The notes under the pieces are model-generated. The model ran no database searches. It was not told the origin of the DNA and was given only the letters and a program-made list of their open reading frames with translations. Below are positions 23,926-32,656 of a stretch of 64,000 nucleotides of DNA, one piece after another. The stretch is from Gammaproteobacteria bacterium (GTDB lineage Bacteria; Pseudomonadota; Gammaproteobacteria; Ga0077536). The stretch is taken from NCBI GenBank assembly GCA_016209015.1, contig JACQWY010000060.1:62001-126000 (forward strand), written 5' to 3'. The position numbers were made by a program, and so were the translations under genes. The first letter of the stretch is position 1. Each line of letters begins with the position of its first letter.

Positions 23926-25190
23926 GCGATCTTCTTGCGGAACAGCTCCCTGAACACCGGATAGATGTCCGGCAGGCTCCTGATCCTCTGCATCGCGAAC
24001 CGATCCGGGTGCTGGTCCTGCACTTTCTGATATTCCCGCCATAGGTTTTGTGGCTCCGCGTTGGCGATTTCGATGTACGCAAAATACTGCACGAGGGGCA
24101 CGATTTTCTCGCCGAGCAGCGCCCGGCAGCCCGGCGAGTCGTTTTCCCAGTTGTCCCCGTCGGAGGCCTGGGCGCCATAGATGTTCCAGACGCTCGTCGC
24201 ATAGCGTTCCCGGATGATCTTGTGCATCAGTTCGAGCGCGCTCGAGACGACGGTGCCGCCGGTCTCGCGGGCGTGGAAGAAATTCTCCTCGTCCACTTCC
24301 ACCGCCTGGGTGTGATGGCGGATGAAGACGATCTCGATGCGCTCGTAGGTGCGGGTGAGGAAGAGATACAGCAGCATGAAGAAGCGCTTCGCGATCTGCT
24401 TCTTCGGCTCGTCCATCGATCCCGAGACGTCCATCAGGCAGAACATCACGGCCTGCGTCGAGGGCACGGGGATCCTGATGCGGTTGTTGTAGCGCAGGTC
24501 GAACGTGTCGATGTACGGCAGCTTGTCGATGCGGGCGAGCAAGGCCTCGATGCGCCGCCGGAGCTCCGCCGCTTCCTCGCTGTCGCCGCGGCCCTCGTCC
24601 TCGATCTGCTCGAGCTCGGTCCGGAGCGCGCGCAGCGCTTTCGAATAGGGCGAGCCGACGGCGATGCGACGGCTGATCGCGCCGCGCAGCGAGCGGATGA
24701 CGTTGATGTTCGTCGGGACGCCGGTCTGGGTATAGCCCGCCCGCACGCGCTTGAATTCATCGACACGCGCGAGCTGGGTCTTCACGAGATTCGGCAGGGC
24801 GAGATCGTCGAAGAAAATGTCGAGGAACTCCTCGCGCGAGAGCGTGAACGCGAAGTCGTCCATGCCTTCGCCCTCGTCGCTCGCCTGGCCCGCACCGCCG
24901 CCGCCACCGCCGCCCTTCGGCCGCTCGATCTCGTCGCCCGAGTGGAAGCGGTCGTTGCCCGGCAGCACCGTCGAGCGGCGCCCGCCGTGGCCGTGTTGGA
25001 AATGCGGCTCGGAGATGTCCTTCGGCGGGATGCCGACCTTCTCGCCGTTGTCGATGTCGGTGATGCCGCGGCGCTGGATCGCCTCACCGACGGCCTTGCG
25101 GATCTGGTTCTTGAACCGCTTGAGGAAGCGGCCGCGGTTCACCGCGCTCTTGTTCTTCGAGTCGTTCCTTCGGTCGATGATACGCAGCAT
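23922..25190 (-). CDS. yeaH: YeaH/YhbH family protein (DUF444)
   Basis: 422-residue DUF444 protein. It opens with IIDRRNDSKNKSAVNRGRFL, typical of the family, has a Gly-rich linker near residues 80-100, and carries a von Willebrand A-like metal site (MFCLMDVSGSMDEPKKQ) in the C-terminal half. Family members work with the YeaG kinase in starvation and stress responses; the molecular role is unknown. It lies 52 bases downstream of yeaG and overlaps ycgB by four bases. Confidence 0.95.
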   Translation of the reverse strand: MLRIIDRRNDSKNKSAVNRGRFLKRFKNQIRKAVGEAIQRRGITDIDNGEKVGIPPKDISEPHFQHGHGGRRSTVLPGNDRFHSGDEIERPKGGGGGGGAGQASDEGEGMDDFAFTLSREEFLDIFFDDLALPNLVKTQLARVDEFKRVRAGYTQTGVPTNINVIRSLRGAISRRIAVGSPYSKALRALRTELEQIEDEGRGDSEEAAELRRRIEALLARIDKLPYIDTFDLRYNNRIRIPVPSTQAVMFCLMDVSGSMDEPKKQIAKRFFMLLYLFLTRTYERIEIVFIRHHTQAVEVDEENFFHARETGGTVVSSALELMHKIIRERYATSVWNIYGAQASDGDNWENDSPGCRALLGEKIVPLVQYFAYIEIANAEPQNLWREYQKVQDQHPDRFAMQRIRSLPDIYPVFRELFRKKIA

Positions 25191-25242
25191 GCTCGGCTCC
25201 GCGGGCCGGCGGCGGCGCGTGCCGCGCGCCGGGCCGCTCTGA

Positions 25243-27165
25243 TCAGGACGACTTGCGCACGCGCAGGTACCACTCGGCGAGCAGGCGCACCTGCTTCTCC
25301 GTATAGCCCTTCGCCGTCATGCGGTTCAGGAAGTCCTCGTGCTTGCGCTGCTCGTCGGCGTTCGACTTCGCGTTGAACGAGATGACGGGCAGGAGCTCCT
25401 CGGTGTTCGAGAACATCTTCTTCTCGATCACCGCGCGCAGCTTTTCGTAGGACGTCCAGGCCGGATTGCGGCCGTCGTTCTTCGCCCGTGCGCGCAGCAC
25501 GAAGTTCACGACCTCGTTGCGGAAGTCCTTCGGATTGCTGATGCCGGCGGGCTTCTCGATCTTCTCGAGCTCGTCGTTCAGCGCACCGCGATCGAGGATC
25601 TCGCCGGTATTCGGATCGCGGAACTCCTGATCCTGAATCCAGAAGTCGGCGTAGGTCACGTAGCGGTCGAAGATGTTCTGACCGTATTCCGAGTACGACT
25701 CGAGATAGGCCGTCTGGATCTCCTTGCCGATGAACTCCGCGTAGCGCGGCGCGAGATACTCCTTGATGTAGCCCATGTAGCGCGCCTCGACCTCGGGCGG
25801 GAACTGCTCCTGCTCGATCTGCTGCTCGAGGACGTACATGAGGTGCACCGGGTTCGCCGCGACCTCGCGGTGATCGAAGTTGAACACGCGCGAGAGGATC
25901 TTGAACGCGAAGCGCGTGGAGAGGCCCGTCATGCCCTCGTCGACGCCGCCGTAGTCGCGGTACTCCTGATAGGACTTCGCCTTCGGATCAGTGTCCTTGA
26001 GATTTTCGCCGTCGTAGACGCGCATCTTGGAATAGATGGACGAGTTCTCCGGCTCCTTCAGGCGCGAGAGGATCGCGAACTGGCCCATCATGCGCAGCGT
26101 GTCCGGCGCGCACGGCGCCTGCGAGAGCGAGGAGTTCGTGAGCAGCTTCTCGTAGATCCGCACTTCGTCGGACACGCGCAGACAATACGGCACCTTCACG
26201 ATGTAGATGCGGTCGATGAACGCCTCGTTGTTGCGGTTGTTGCGGAACGACTGCCACTCGGCCTCGTTCGAGTGCGCGAGGATCATGCCCTCGAAGGGAA
26301 TCGCGCCGAAGCCTTCGGTGCCCTTGTAGTTCGCTTCCTGCGTCGCGGTCAGCAGCGGATGCAGCACCTTGATCGGCGCCTTGAACATCTCGACGAACTC
26401 CAGCAGCCCGCGGTTCGCGAGGCACAGCCCGCCCGTGTAGCTGTAGGCGTCCGGATCGCTCTGCGAATACTCCTCGAGCTTGCGGATGTCGATCTTGCCG
26501 ACGAGGGAGGAGATGTCCTGGTTGTTCTCGTCGCCGGGTTCGGTCTTCGAAACGGCGATCTGGTGGAGCTGGGAGGGGAAGAGCTTGACGACGCGGAACT
26601 TCGTGATGTCGCCGTTGAATTCGTGCAGCCGCTTCACGGCCCAGGGCGACATGATGGTGTTCAGATAACGTCTCGGGATGCCGTAGTCCTCCTCGAGCAG
26701 CGGGCCGTCCTCTTCCGGGTTGAAGAGGCCGAGCGGCGATTCGTGTACCGGCGAGCCCTTGATGGCGTAGAACGGCACTTTCTCGATCAGGGCTTTCAAT
26801 TTCTCCGCGAGCGAGGACTTGCCGCCGCCGACCGGTCCGAGCAGATAGAGGATCTGCTTCTTCTCCTCGAGACCCTGCGCCGCGTGCCGCACGTAGGAGA
26901 CGATGTTCTCGATCACCTCCTCCATGCCGTAGAAGTCGCGGAATGCCGGATAGATCTTGATGATCTTGTTCGCGAAGATGCGCGAGACGCGCGGATCGAG
27001 CCGGGTGTCGAGGAGCTCGGGCTCGCCGATCGCTTTCAACATGCGCTCGGCGACGGTCGCGTACGCGGAAGGATCCTTGCGGCAGAGATCGAGGTACTCC
27101 TGCACGGACATGTCGTCCTGCTGGGTCACCTCGTAACGGGTCTGGTAGCGTGCGAAGATGCTCAT
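25243..27165 (-). CDS. yeaG: PrkA-type serine protein kinase YeaG
   Basis: 640-residue PrkA-family protein, close to E. coli YeaG (644). It has an N-terminal AAA-like domain with Walker A GPVGGGKS (110-117) and a C-terminal PrkA kinase-like domain. Recognisable segments are YAIKGSPVHESPLGLF, YTGGLCLANRGLLEFVEMFK and GMILAHSNEAEWQSF. In E. coli yeaGH belongs to the nitrogen-starvation (NtrC/sigma54) and RpoS programmes. ATG 27165 follows AAGGAGAGATCGACC; the longer upstream frame is not needed. A sigma54-like promoter lies at 27321-27336 on the same strand. Confidence 0.95.
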   Translation of the reverse strand: MSIFARYQTRYEVTQQDDMSVQEYLDLCRKDPSAYATVAERMLKAIGEPELLDTRLDPRVSRIFANKIIKIYPAFRDFYGMEEVIENIVSYVRHAAQGLEEKKQILYLLGPVGGGKSSLAEKLKALIEKVPFYAIKGSPVHESPLGLFNPEEDGPLLEEDYGIPRRYLNTIMSPWAVKRLHEFNGDITKFRVVKLFPSQLHQIAVSKTEPGDENNQDISSLVGKIDIRKLEEYSQSDPDAYSYTGGLCLANRGLLEFVEMFKAPIKVLHPLLTATQEANYKGTEGFGAIPFEGMILAHSNEAEWQSFRNNRNNEAFIDRIYIVKVPYCLRVSDEVRIYEKLLTNSSLSQAPCAPDTLRMMGQFAILSRLKEPENSSIYSKMRVYDGENLKDTDPKAKSYQEYRDYGGVDEGMTGLSTRFAFKILSRVFNFDHREVAANPVHLMYVLEQQIEQEQFPPEVEARYMGYIKEYLAPRYAEFIGKEIQTAYLESYSEYGQNIFDRYVTYADFWIQDQEFRDPNTGEILDRGALNDELEKIEKPAGISNPKDFRNEVVNFVLRARAKNDGRNPAWTSYEKLRAVIEKKMFSNTEELLPVISFNAKSNADEQRKHEDFLNRMTAKGYTEKQVRLLAEWYLRVRKSS

Positions 27166-27320
27166 GGTCGATCTCTCCTTCAAGCGTAGGCGGTCAGGCC
27201 CCGGAAACTCACACCACGTATTGGATTGTCCGCGCGCCATTTAATTCGCAATACTTACACGTTCCTGCGATGCGAACCCGCGACAACGTTCAATTCAATA
27301 GTAGTTGCCTTTGTCGCGGT

Positions 27321-27336
27321 AGCAATTGCCGTGCCC
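27321..27336 (-). promoter_or_regulatory. Sigma54-type promoter of the yeaG cluster
   Basis: On the minus strand GGGCACGGCAATTGCT matches the -24/-12 consensus TGGCACG-N4-TTGCA/T in all but the first base, with the required 10 bases between GG and GC. It lies about 155 bases upstream of the yeaG ATG. The rest of the 532-base gap (27166-27697) shows no gene that I can support and is less GC-rich near 27220-27320. Confidence 0.65.
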
Positions 27337-27697
27337 GAGCAATGGCGCATGGTGCGCTGCATGCTCCGGGGTCACGGGACCTCGGAGAGATCACCCAAAA
27401 ACGACCGGGTTGTTCCGCGTGCGCCCTAAAAGCGCGCGAGATCGAAGCGCTCAGACGAGCGCCGTGTGCGGCACGAGCGACTGCTGTGAAGGATTACCGG
27501 AACTCGCGCGGATGGCGACGCGCGACGTGCACGCGCATCGCGCTGCGTGCACGCGTCACGAACACCGGGAAGAATTACACAGTTGTTTGCGTTCGCAGCC
27601 GCGGGCCGCGAGTGCTGATGGCCTGTTCGCGCTCTGCAGGTCGATGCATGTGCACGTTTTACGGACGTTGCGCGATGCCGGGCGCGCGCAGCGACGC

Positions 27698-29230
27698 TCA
27701 GCGCGCAGCGTGGTCCAGGCGGAGCCTCATCTGGAAGTCGTCCTCCACGTCGCGGATCCTGACTTCGACGAGCCCGTCCGCACCGAGCAGGTAGCACTCC
27801 TCGATTTCCACCGCGCCGCCCGCGCGTGCGACGGGTGTCGTACGCAAGTCGCGTCCGCGCAACGTACGGTCGAACGGGAAGACGAGCTCGCCGAGCGGCT
27901 GCAGGTCACCCCGCGGCTCGCCGAGCGCGGGATCGATGCTGCTGCATTCCGCGAACCGGAAGTGCCCGATGTTGTGGGCGGGCCGGTAGCGGCGCGCGAC
28001 GGTGTGCTGGCCGCTCGCCGGCAGCGGCGTGTCGGGCAGCACGATGGGATCGAAGCTCACGCGGCGGCCGTCGTCGAGCTCGCGGAAGACGCCGAAGCCG
28101 CGACCGTAGCGATCGCTGAGGGTCATGCCGGAATCGGGATCGGCGGCGATCGCGAGCCCGATGGCCGTCGACGCGGCGGGATAGGGCGAGCGGTGCACGC
28201 GCCGGCCGAAGCGCTCGCGCAGGATCCGCGGCACGAGCGGCAGGCCGCTGCCGCCGCCGACGAGGTAGAGGCCCGCGATCTCCGCCAGGCCGTCGGGTGC
28301 TTCCTCCGCGCCGTCGTCGAGTCGTGCGAGCACGGGCGCCATCGCCTCGAGCGTGCGCTCGACGAGCGGTGTCGCCGCCGCATAGAACGCGTCGACCGCG
28401 ACGATCGTCTCGCCGAGCAGCGGCCCGAGATCGAGGCTGATGCGCCGCGACTGCGGGGTGAGCCGTTCCTTCGCGTCGCGGCAGGCGAGCAGCGCCGCGG
28501 CGCGAACCACGCCCGCGACTTCCTCGGCCGGAATCCTGAGCGCGGCGAGACCGAGCTCGAGCAGCAGCGCGTCGAAGTCGTCGCCGCCGAGGCGGTTCAG
28601 CCCCGCCGTCGCGAGCACGTCGTGCCGCCGGTCCGCGACCTCGACGAGCGAAGCGTCGAACGTGCCGCCGCCGAGGTCGTAGACGACGACGCGGCTGCGG
28701 CGCGAGGACAGCGTCGCCGGCTGTCTGTGCGTATATTCGAGGCCCGCGGCGGAGGGCTCGTTCAGGAGCGCGACGACCTCGAAGCCTGCGGCCTTGAACG
28801 CCTCGAGCGTGAGGAAGCGCTGGGCCGCGAACGCATGCGCGGGCACCGCGACCACGGCTTCGAGCTTGCGATCGCCGCGCTTGATCGGCAGGTTCGAATG
28901 CTCGCGCAGCGCCGTGGCGAGCGCGGCGAGGAACCCCGTTACCACGTCGAGCACGGGGTATTCCCGCCCGCCGAGCCCGATCGGGGTGTCGGGCAGCACG
29001 TCCGGACGGCCGAGCAGGCGCTTGAAGGAACGCAGGACGGGCGCACCGTCCGCGGCCGCGGCGAGGGCGTCGAAGCCATAGACGAGCCCGCGCGGACCGA
29101 GCGCGGCGAGCGAGGGGACATGCGCGCAGGCATCGCCCGCGGTGTCGGTGAAACTCACCACCGGATAGTTGCCGCGATCCACCGCGGCGACGAGCGTCCG
29201 GGTGGTGCCGAAATCGATCCCGAGGAGCAT
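27698..29230 (-). CDS. Hsp70-family (DnaK-like) protein
   Basis: 510-residue Hsp70-like ATPase. The actin-fold nucleotide-binding motifs are present: phosphate 1 MLLGIDFGTTRTLVAAVD, NEPSAAGLEY, phosphate 2 VVYDLGGGTFDASLVEV and LYLVGGGSGLPLVPRILRERF (adenosine). The substrate-binding part after residue 400 is short (about 110 residues) and lacks the DnaK helical lid, so this is a divergent Hsp70 of unknown client rather than DnaK. It stands alone; dnaJ and grpE are not adjacent. Confidence 0.92.
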   Translation of the reverse strand: MLLGIDFGTTRTLVAAVDRGNYPVVSFTDTAGDACAHVPSLAALGPRGLVYGFDALAAAADGAPVLRSFKRLLGRPDVLPDTPIGLGGREYPVLDVVTGFLAALATALREHSNLPIKRGDRKLEAVVAVPAHAFAAQRFLTLEAFKAAGFEVVALLNEPSAAGLEYTHRQPATLSSRRSRVVVYDLGGGTFDASLVEVADRRHDVLATAGLNRLGGDDFDALLLELGLAALRIPAEEVAGVVRAAALLACRDAKERLTPQSRRISLDLGPLLGETIVAVDAFYAAATPLVERTLEAMAPVLARLDDGAEEAPDGLAEIAGLYLVGGGSGLPLVPRILRERFGRRVHRSPYPAASTAIGLAIAADPDSGMTLSDRYGRGFGVFRELDDGRRVSFDPIVLPDTPLPASGQHTVARRYRPAHNIGHFRFAECSSIDPALGEPRGDLQPLGELVFPFDRTLRGRDLRTTPVARAGGAVEIEECYLLGADGLVEVRIRDVEDDFQMRLRLDHAAR

Positions 29231-29414
29231 GGCCGGATTCTGGCCGCGGCCGGCGGGCGATTCAAGGCGCGCGTCCCGCGCGCGGAACCCTGCCGCTTTT
29301 TACGTTCCGTAACGGGTCGAAGCACCCGATCCGGGGCAGTCCGCCATCCCTAAGGGGGCGTTTTTGGCTTATATTTGCGCGCTCGCGTAACGTCGTCCTG
29401 TTCAAGGGGTGGAT

Positions 29415-31016
29415 ATGGTCCTGAACAACTTGCCCGGCGGGGTCGCCCTGACCGCGCCTCTGCATCCGCGTTTCGATGAAATCCTGACGGTCGAGGCGCT
29501 CGCCTTCGTCGCGAAACTGCACCGCGAATTCGAACCGCGCCGCCAGGCCCTGCTCGCCGAGCGCGTCGCGCGTCAGGCCCGGATCGACGCCGGCGAGAAG
29601 CTCGATCTACTGCCCCAGACGAAGCACGTCCGCGACGGCGACTGGAAGATCGCGCCGCTGCCGCCGGCGCTGGTGTGCCGCCGCGTCGAAATAACGGGCC
29701 CGGTCGAGCGCAAGATGATCATCAACGCGCTCAACTCCGGCGCGGATTCCTACATGGCCGACTTCGAGGATTCGAACAGCCCGAACTGGTTCAACCAGGT
29801 GCAGGGTCAGCTCAACCTCGGCGATGCCGTGCGCCGCACGATCGGCTACAGGAACGAGGCCGGCAAGGAATACACACTCGGCGGGAAAATCGCGACCCTG
29901 CAGGTCCGCCCGCGCGGCTGGCATCTCGACGAGAAGCACATGCTCGTCGACGGCCGGCGCGTCTCCGGCGGTATCTTCGATCTCGCGCTGTTCTGCTTCC
30001 ACAACGCGAAGGAGCAGGTCGCGCGCGGCTTCGGCCCGTTCTTCTATCTGCCGAAGCTCGAATCGCATCTCGAGGCGCGCCTGTGGAACGACATCTTCTG
30101 CCGCGTGCAGGACGAGCTCGGCATTCCGCGCGGCACGATCAAGGCGACGGTGCTCATCGAGACGATCGTCGCGACGTTCGAGCTCGAGGAAATCCTCTGG
30201 GAGCTGCGCGAACATTCCGCGGGCTTCAACGCCGGTCGCTGGGACTACATGTTCTCGTGCATCAAGAAGTTCAAGCGCAATCGCGAGTTCTGTCTCGCGA
30301 ACCGCAGCGCGCTGACGATGGAAGTGCCGTTCATGCGGTCCTACGCGCTGTCGGTCGTGCAGGCCTGCCACAAACGCGGCGCGCCGGCGATAGGCGGCAT
30401 GAGCGCGCTCATTCCGATCAAGAACGATCCCGAAGGCAATGCGAAGGCGATGGAAGGCGTGCGCCGCGACAAGCGCCGCGACGCCGAGGACGGTTTCGAC
30501 GGCGGCTGGGTCGCGCATCCGGGCCTGGTCTCGATCGCGATGGAGGAATTCGTGCGCGTGCTCGGGGATCGACCGAATCAGTGGGACAAGCAGATCGCGC
30601 AGCGCTTCGGTCCGGCGGACTGGTTGAACTTCCAGCCCGAGGGCCCGATCACCGAAGCGGGTCTGCGCGCGAACATCAACGTCGGCATCCACTATCTCGG
30701 AAGCTGGCTCGCCGGCAACGGCTGCGTGCCGATCCACAATCTCATGGAAGACGCGGCGACGGCCGAGATCAGCCGCTCGCAGGTCTGGCAATGGGTCGTG
30801 AGCCCGAAGGGCCGGCTCGACGACGGTCGCAAGGTCGATCCGGCGCTCGTCCGCAAGCTAATCGTCGAAGAGCTCGAGCTCGTGAAAGCCGAGGTCGCGA
30901 AGCAGGGCGAGGGCACCGAGACCTACGACCGCGCCGCCGTCATCTTCGAACAGATGTCGCTCGCGGAGAATTTCGCGGAGTTCCTGACGCTGCCGCTGTA
31001 CGAAGCGATGGAGTGA
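29415..31016 (+). CDS. aceB: Malate synthase A
   Basis: 533-residue malate synthase, the same length as E. coli AceB, condensing glyoxylate and acetyl-CoA to malate in the glyoxylate shunt. Signatures are SYMADFEDSNSPNWFN, LQVRPRGWHLDEKHM, the core VLIETIVATFELEEILWELR and GRWDYMFSCIKKF. I choose ATG 29415 over GTG 29409, with AAGGGGTGG upstream. No isocitrate lyase is nearby. Its presence indicates growth on C2-yielding substrates, consistent with the acyl-CoA genes around it. Confidence 0.96.
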   Translation: MVLNNLPGGVALTAPLHPRFDEILTVEALAFVAKLHREFEPRRQALLAERVARQARIDAGEKLDLLPQTKHVRDGDWKIAPLPPALVCRRVEITGPVERKMIINALNSGADSYMADFEDSNSPNWFNQVQGQLNLGDAVRRTIGYRNEAGKEYTLGGKIATLQVRPRGWHLDEKHMLVDGRRVSGGIFDLALFCFHNAKEQVARGFGPFFYLPKLESHLEARLWNDIFCRVQDELGIPRGTIKATVLIETIVATFELEEILWELREHSAGFNAGRWDYMFSCIKKFKRNREFCLANRSALTMEVPFMRSYALSVVQACHKRGAPAIGGMSALIPIKNDPEGNAKAMEGVRRDKRRDAEDGFDGGWVAHPGLVSIAMEEFVRVLGDRPNQWDKQIAQRFGPADWLNFQPEGPITEAGLRANINVGIHYLGSWLAGNGCVPIHNLMEDAATAEISRSQVWQWVVSPKGRLDDGRKVDPALVRKLIVEELELVKAEVAKQGEGTETYDRAAVIFEQMSLAENFAEFLTLPLYEAME

Positions 31017-31079
31017 GGCGCGGCGTCACGGCGGTTGCCGTGAAGGAGATGCGGCGAATCGGCGAGGCTGCCCGGGATT

Positions 31080-31232
31080 GTCGTCCCGGCGAAGGCCGGG
31101 ACCCAGTCGGTAACCCCCGGCGATTGAATCGAACCGCGGGGTTTTCGGGGCACTTCGTTTCGTCACGACAATGCGAGGTTCGGCTTTAGCGCCGCGGTGA
31201 AATGACTGGGTCCCGGCCTTCGCCGGGACGAC
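31080..31232. repeat. Inverted repeat with 29-base perfect arms
   Basis: GTCGTCCCGGCGAAGGCCGG at 31080-31099 plus nine more bases (to 31108) is exactly complementary to 31204-31232, around a 95-base centre. The arms themselves contain a smaller palindrome (CCCGGCGAAGGCCGGG). It fills most of the 331-base gap between malate synthase and the CoA transferase; nothing else is visible there. Confidence 0.85.
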
Positions 31233-31347
31233 GGGCTCCCGGGGCCTCAGGTCTTTCACCGATTTCGGCGCCGCGTGGGGCTCGTTGCGTCGGGCTTGCT
31301 TCGCCTTACGGCTCGATTCCATATTCGCGACCAACACGGAGCTTCTC

Positions 31348-32532
31348 ATGACGGCCGTTCTCGAAGGCATCCGCGTGCTCGACTTCGGGCGCTACATCGC
31401 AGGGCCGTTCTGCGCCTGCCTGCTCGGCGACATGGGCGCGGACGTCATCCGCGTCGAGCGCCTCGAAGGCAGTGAGGATCGCTTCATCGCGAGCGTGTGC
31501 GAATCCGGCGAAGGCGGCTCGTTCCTGCAGTTGAACCGCAACAAGCGCGGATTCACGCTCGATCCCATGAAGCCCGCCGGCCGCGAGGTCGTCGCGCGGC
31601 TCGCGGCGACCGCCGACGTCGTCGTCGCGAATCTGCCGGCGGCGACGCTGAAGCAGATGGGCATCGACTACGAGACGCTCTGCCGGAGCCGGCCCGACAT
31701 CATCCTCACGCACTGTTCGGCGTTCGGGAACGACGGGCCGTACGCGGATCGCGTGGGCTTCGATCTCCTGGGGCAGGGCATGTCGGGCGCGAGCTATCTC
31801 GCCGGCGACGAAGACGGCCCGGCGCGCTCCCACATCAATTACGTCGATTTCAGTGCCGCGCTCTTCGCGGCTTACGGCACGCTCGCCGCGCTGATGGCGC
31901 GCGCGAAGACGGGCCGCGGACAGATCGTGGAAGCCTCGCTCTTCACCTCCGCGCTCGCGCTCGCGAACAACTTCCTCGTCGAGCAATCCGTGCTCGAGGT
32001 CAATCGCAAGCCGCACGGCAATCGCGGTCATCACGTCGCGCCGAACGACATCTTCCAGACGAAGGACGGCTGGATCTGCTCGATGGTCGTCGGCAATCCG
32101 CTGTTCGAACGCTGGGCGAAGCTCATGGGCGAGCCGCACTGGATCTCGGATCCGCGCTACGCGACCGATTCCGCGCGCGGCAATCACAGCAAGGACCTCA
32201 GTGATCGCATGGCGCGCTGGTGCGCCGAGCGCACGACGGAACAGGCGATCGCGGAGCTCGATCGCGCGCGCGTGCCGGCCGGTCCCGTCTACTCGCCCGC
32301 CGATGTGCTCGAGGATCCGCACGTGCAGGCGCGCGAGCTCTTCCGCTACGTCGAGTACCCCGGCGTGACGAAACCGGCGCCGATCATCGACACACCTGTC
32401 CGGCTTTCGGACACTCCCGGCTCGATCCGTCATCGCGCGCCGCTGCTCGGCGAACACACCGATGAGATTCTCGCCTCGCTCGGTTATTCTTCGGACGACA
32501 TCGCACGATTGCGCGAACAGCGCGTCGTGTGA
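31348..32532 (+). CDS. CaiB/BaiF-type (family III) CoA transferase
   Basis: 394-residue family III CoA transferase moving CoA between acids. The N-terminus IRVLDFGRYIAGPFCACLLG and GADVIRVERLEG are typical; the catalytic Asp is Asp167 in INYVDFSAALFA; DLLGQGMSGASYLAGD and a C-terminal ADVLEDPHVQARELF complete the pattern. ATG 31348 follows CACGGAGCTTCTC. It is followed by an acyl-CoA synthetase on the same strand, so the two may provide alternative activation of one acid. The substrate cannot be read from the sequence. Confidence 0.93.
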   Translation: MTAVLEGIRVLDFGRYIAGPFCACLLGDMGADVIRVERLEGSEDRFIASVCESGEGGSFLQLNRNKRGFTLDPMKPAGREVVARLAATADVVVANLPAATLKQMGIDYETLCRSRPDIILTHCSAFGNDGPYADRVGFDLLGQGMSGASYLAGDEDGPARSHINYVDFSAALFAAYGTLAALMARAKTGRGQIVEASLFTSALALANNFLVEQSVLEVNRKPHGNRGHHVAPNDIFQTKDGWICSMVVGNPLFERWAKLMGEPHWISDPRYATDSARGNHSKDLSDRMARWCAERTTEQAIAELDRARVPAGPVYSPADVLEDPHVQARELFRYVEYPGVTKPAPIIDTPVRLSDTPGSIRHRAPLLGEHTDEILASLGYSSDDIARLREQRVV

Positions 32533-32656
32533 CGCGACTCCGGATCGCGCGCCGCGTCCCAGCGCGACCGCATCCGGCACGATCCAATAGCGAGTCGTGA
32601 CCGCGCCGCGCCGCCTCGGCCGGTCCCGACGAATCCGATTCGTTCGAGGTTGACCG

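Noticed and set aside
27345-27357. GCGCATGGTGCGC palindrome near the sigma54 promoter as an enhancer-binding site
   Set aside because: It lies too close to the -24 element for a typical upstream activator site and the dyad is short.
27226-27429. 67-codon forward frame in the gap upstream of yeaG
   Set aside because: It starts inside the yeaG leader, overlaps the sigma54-like promoter and shows no coding signature.
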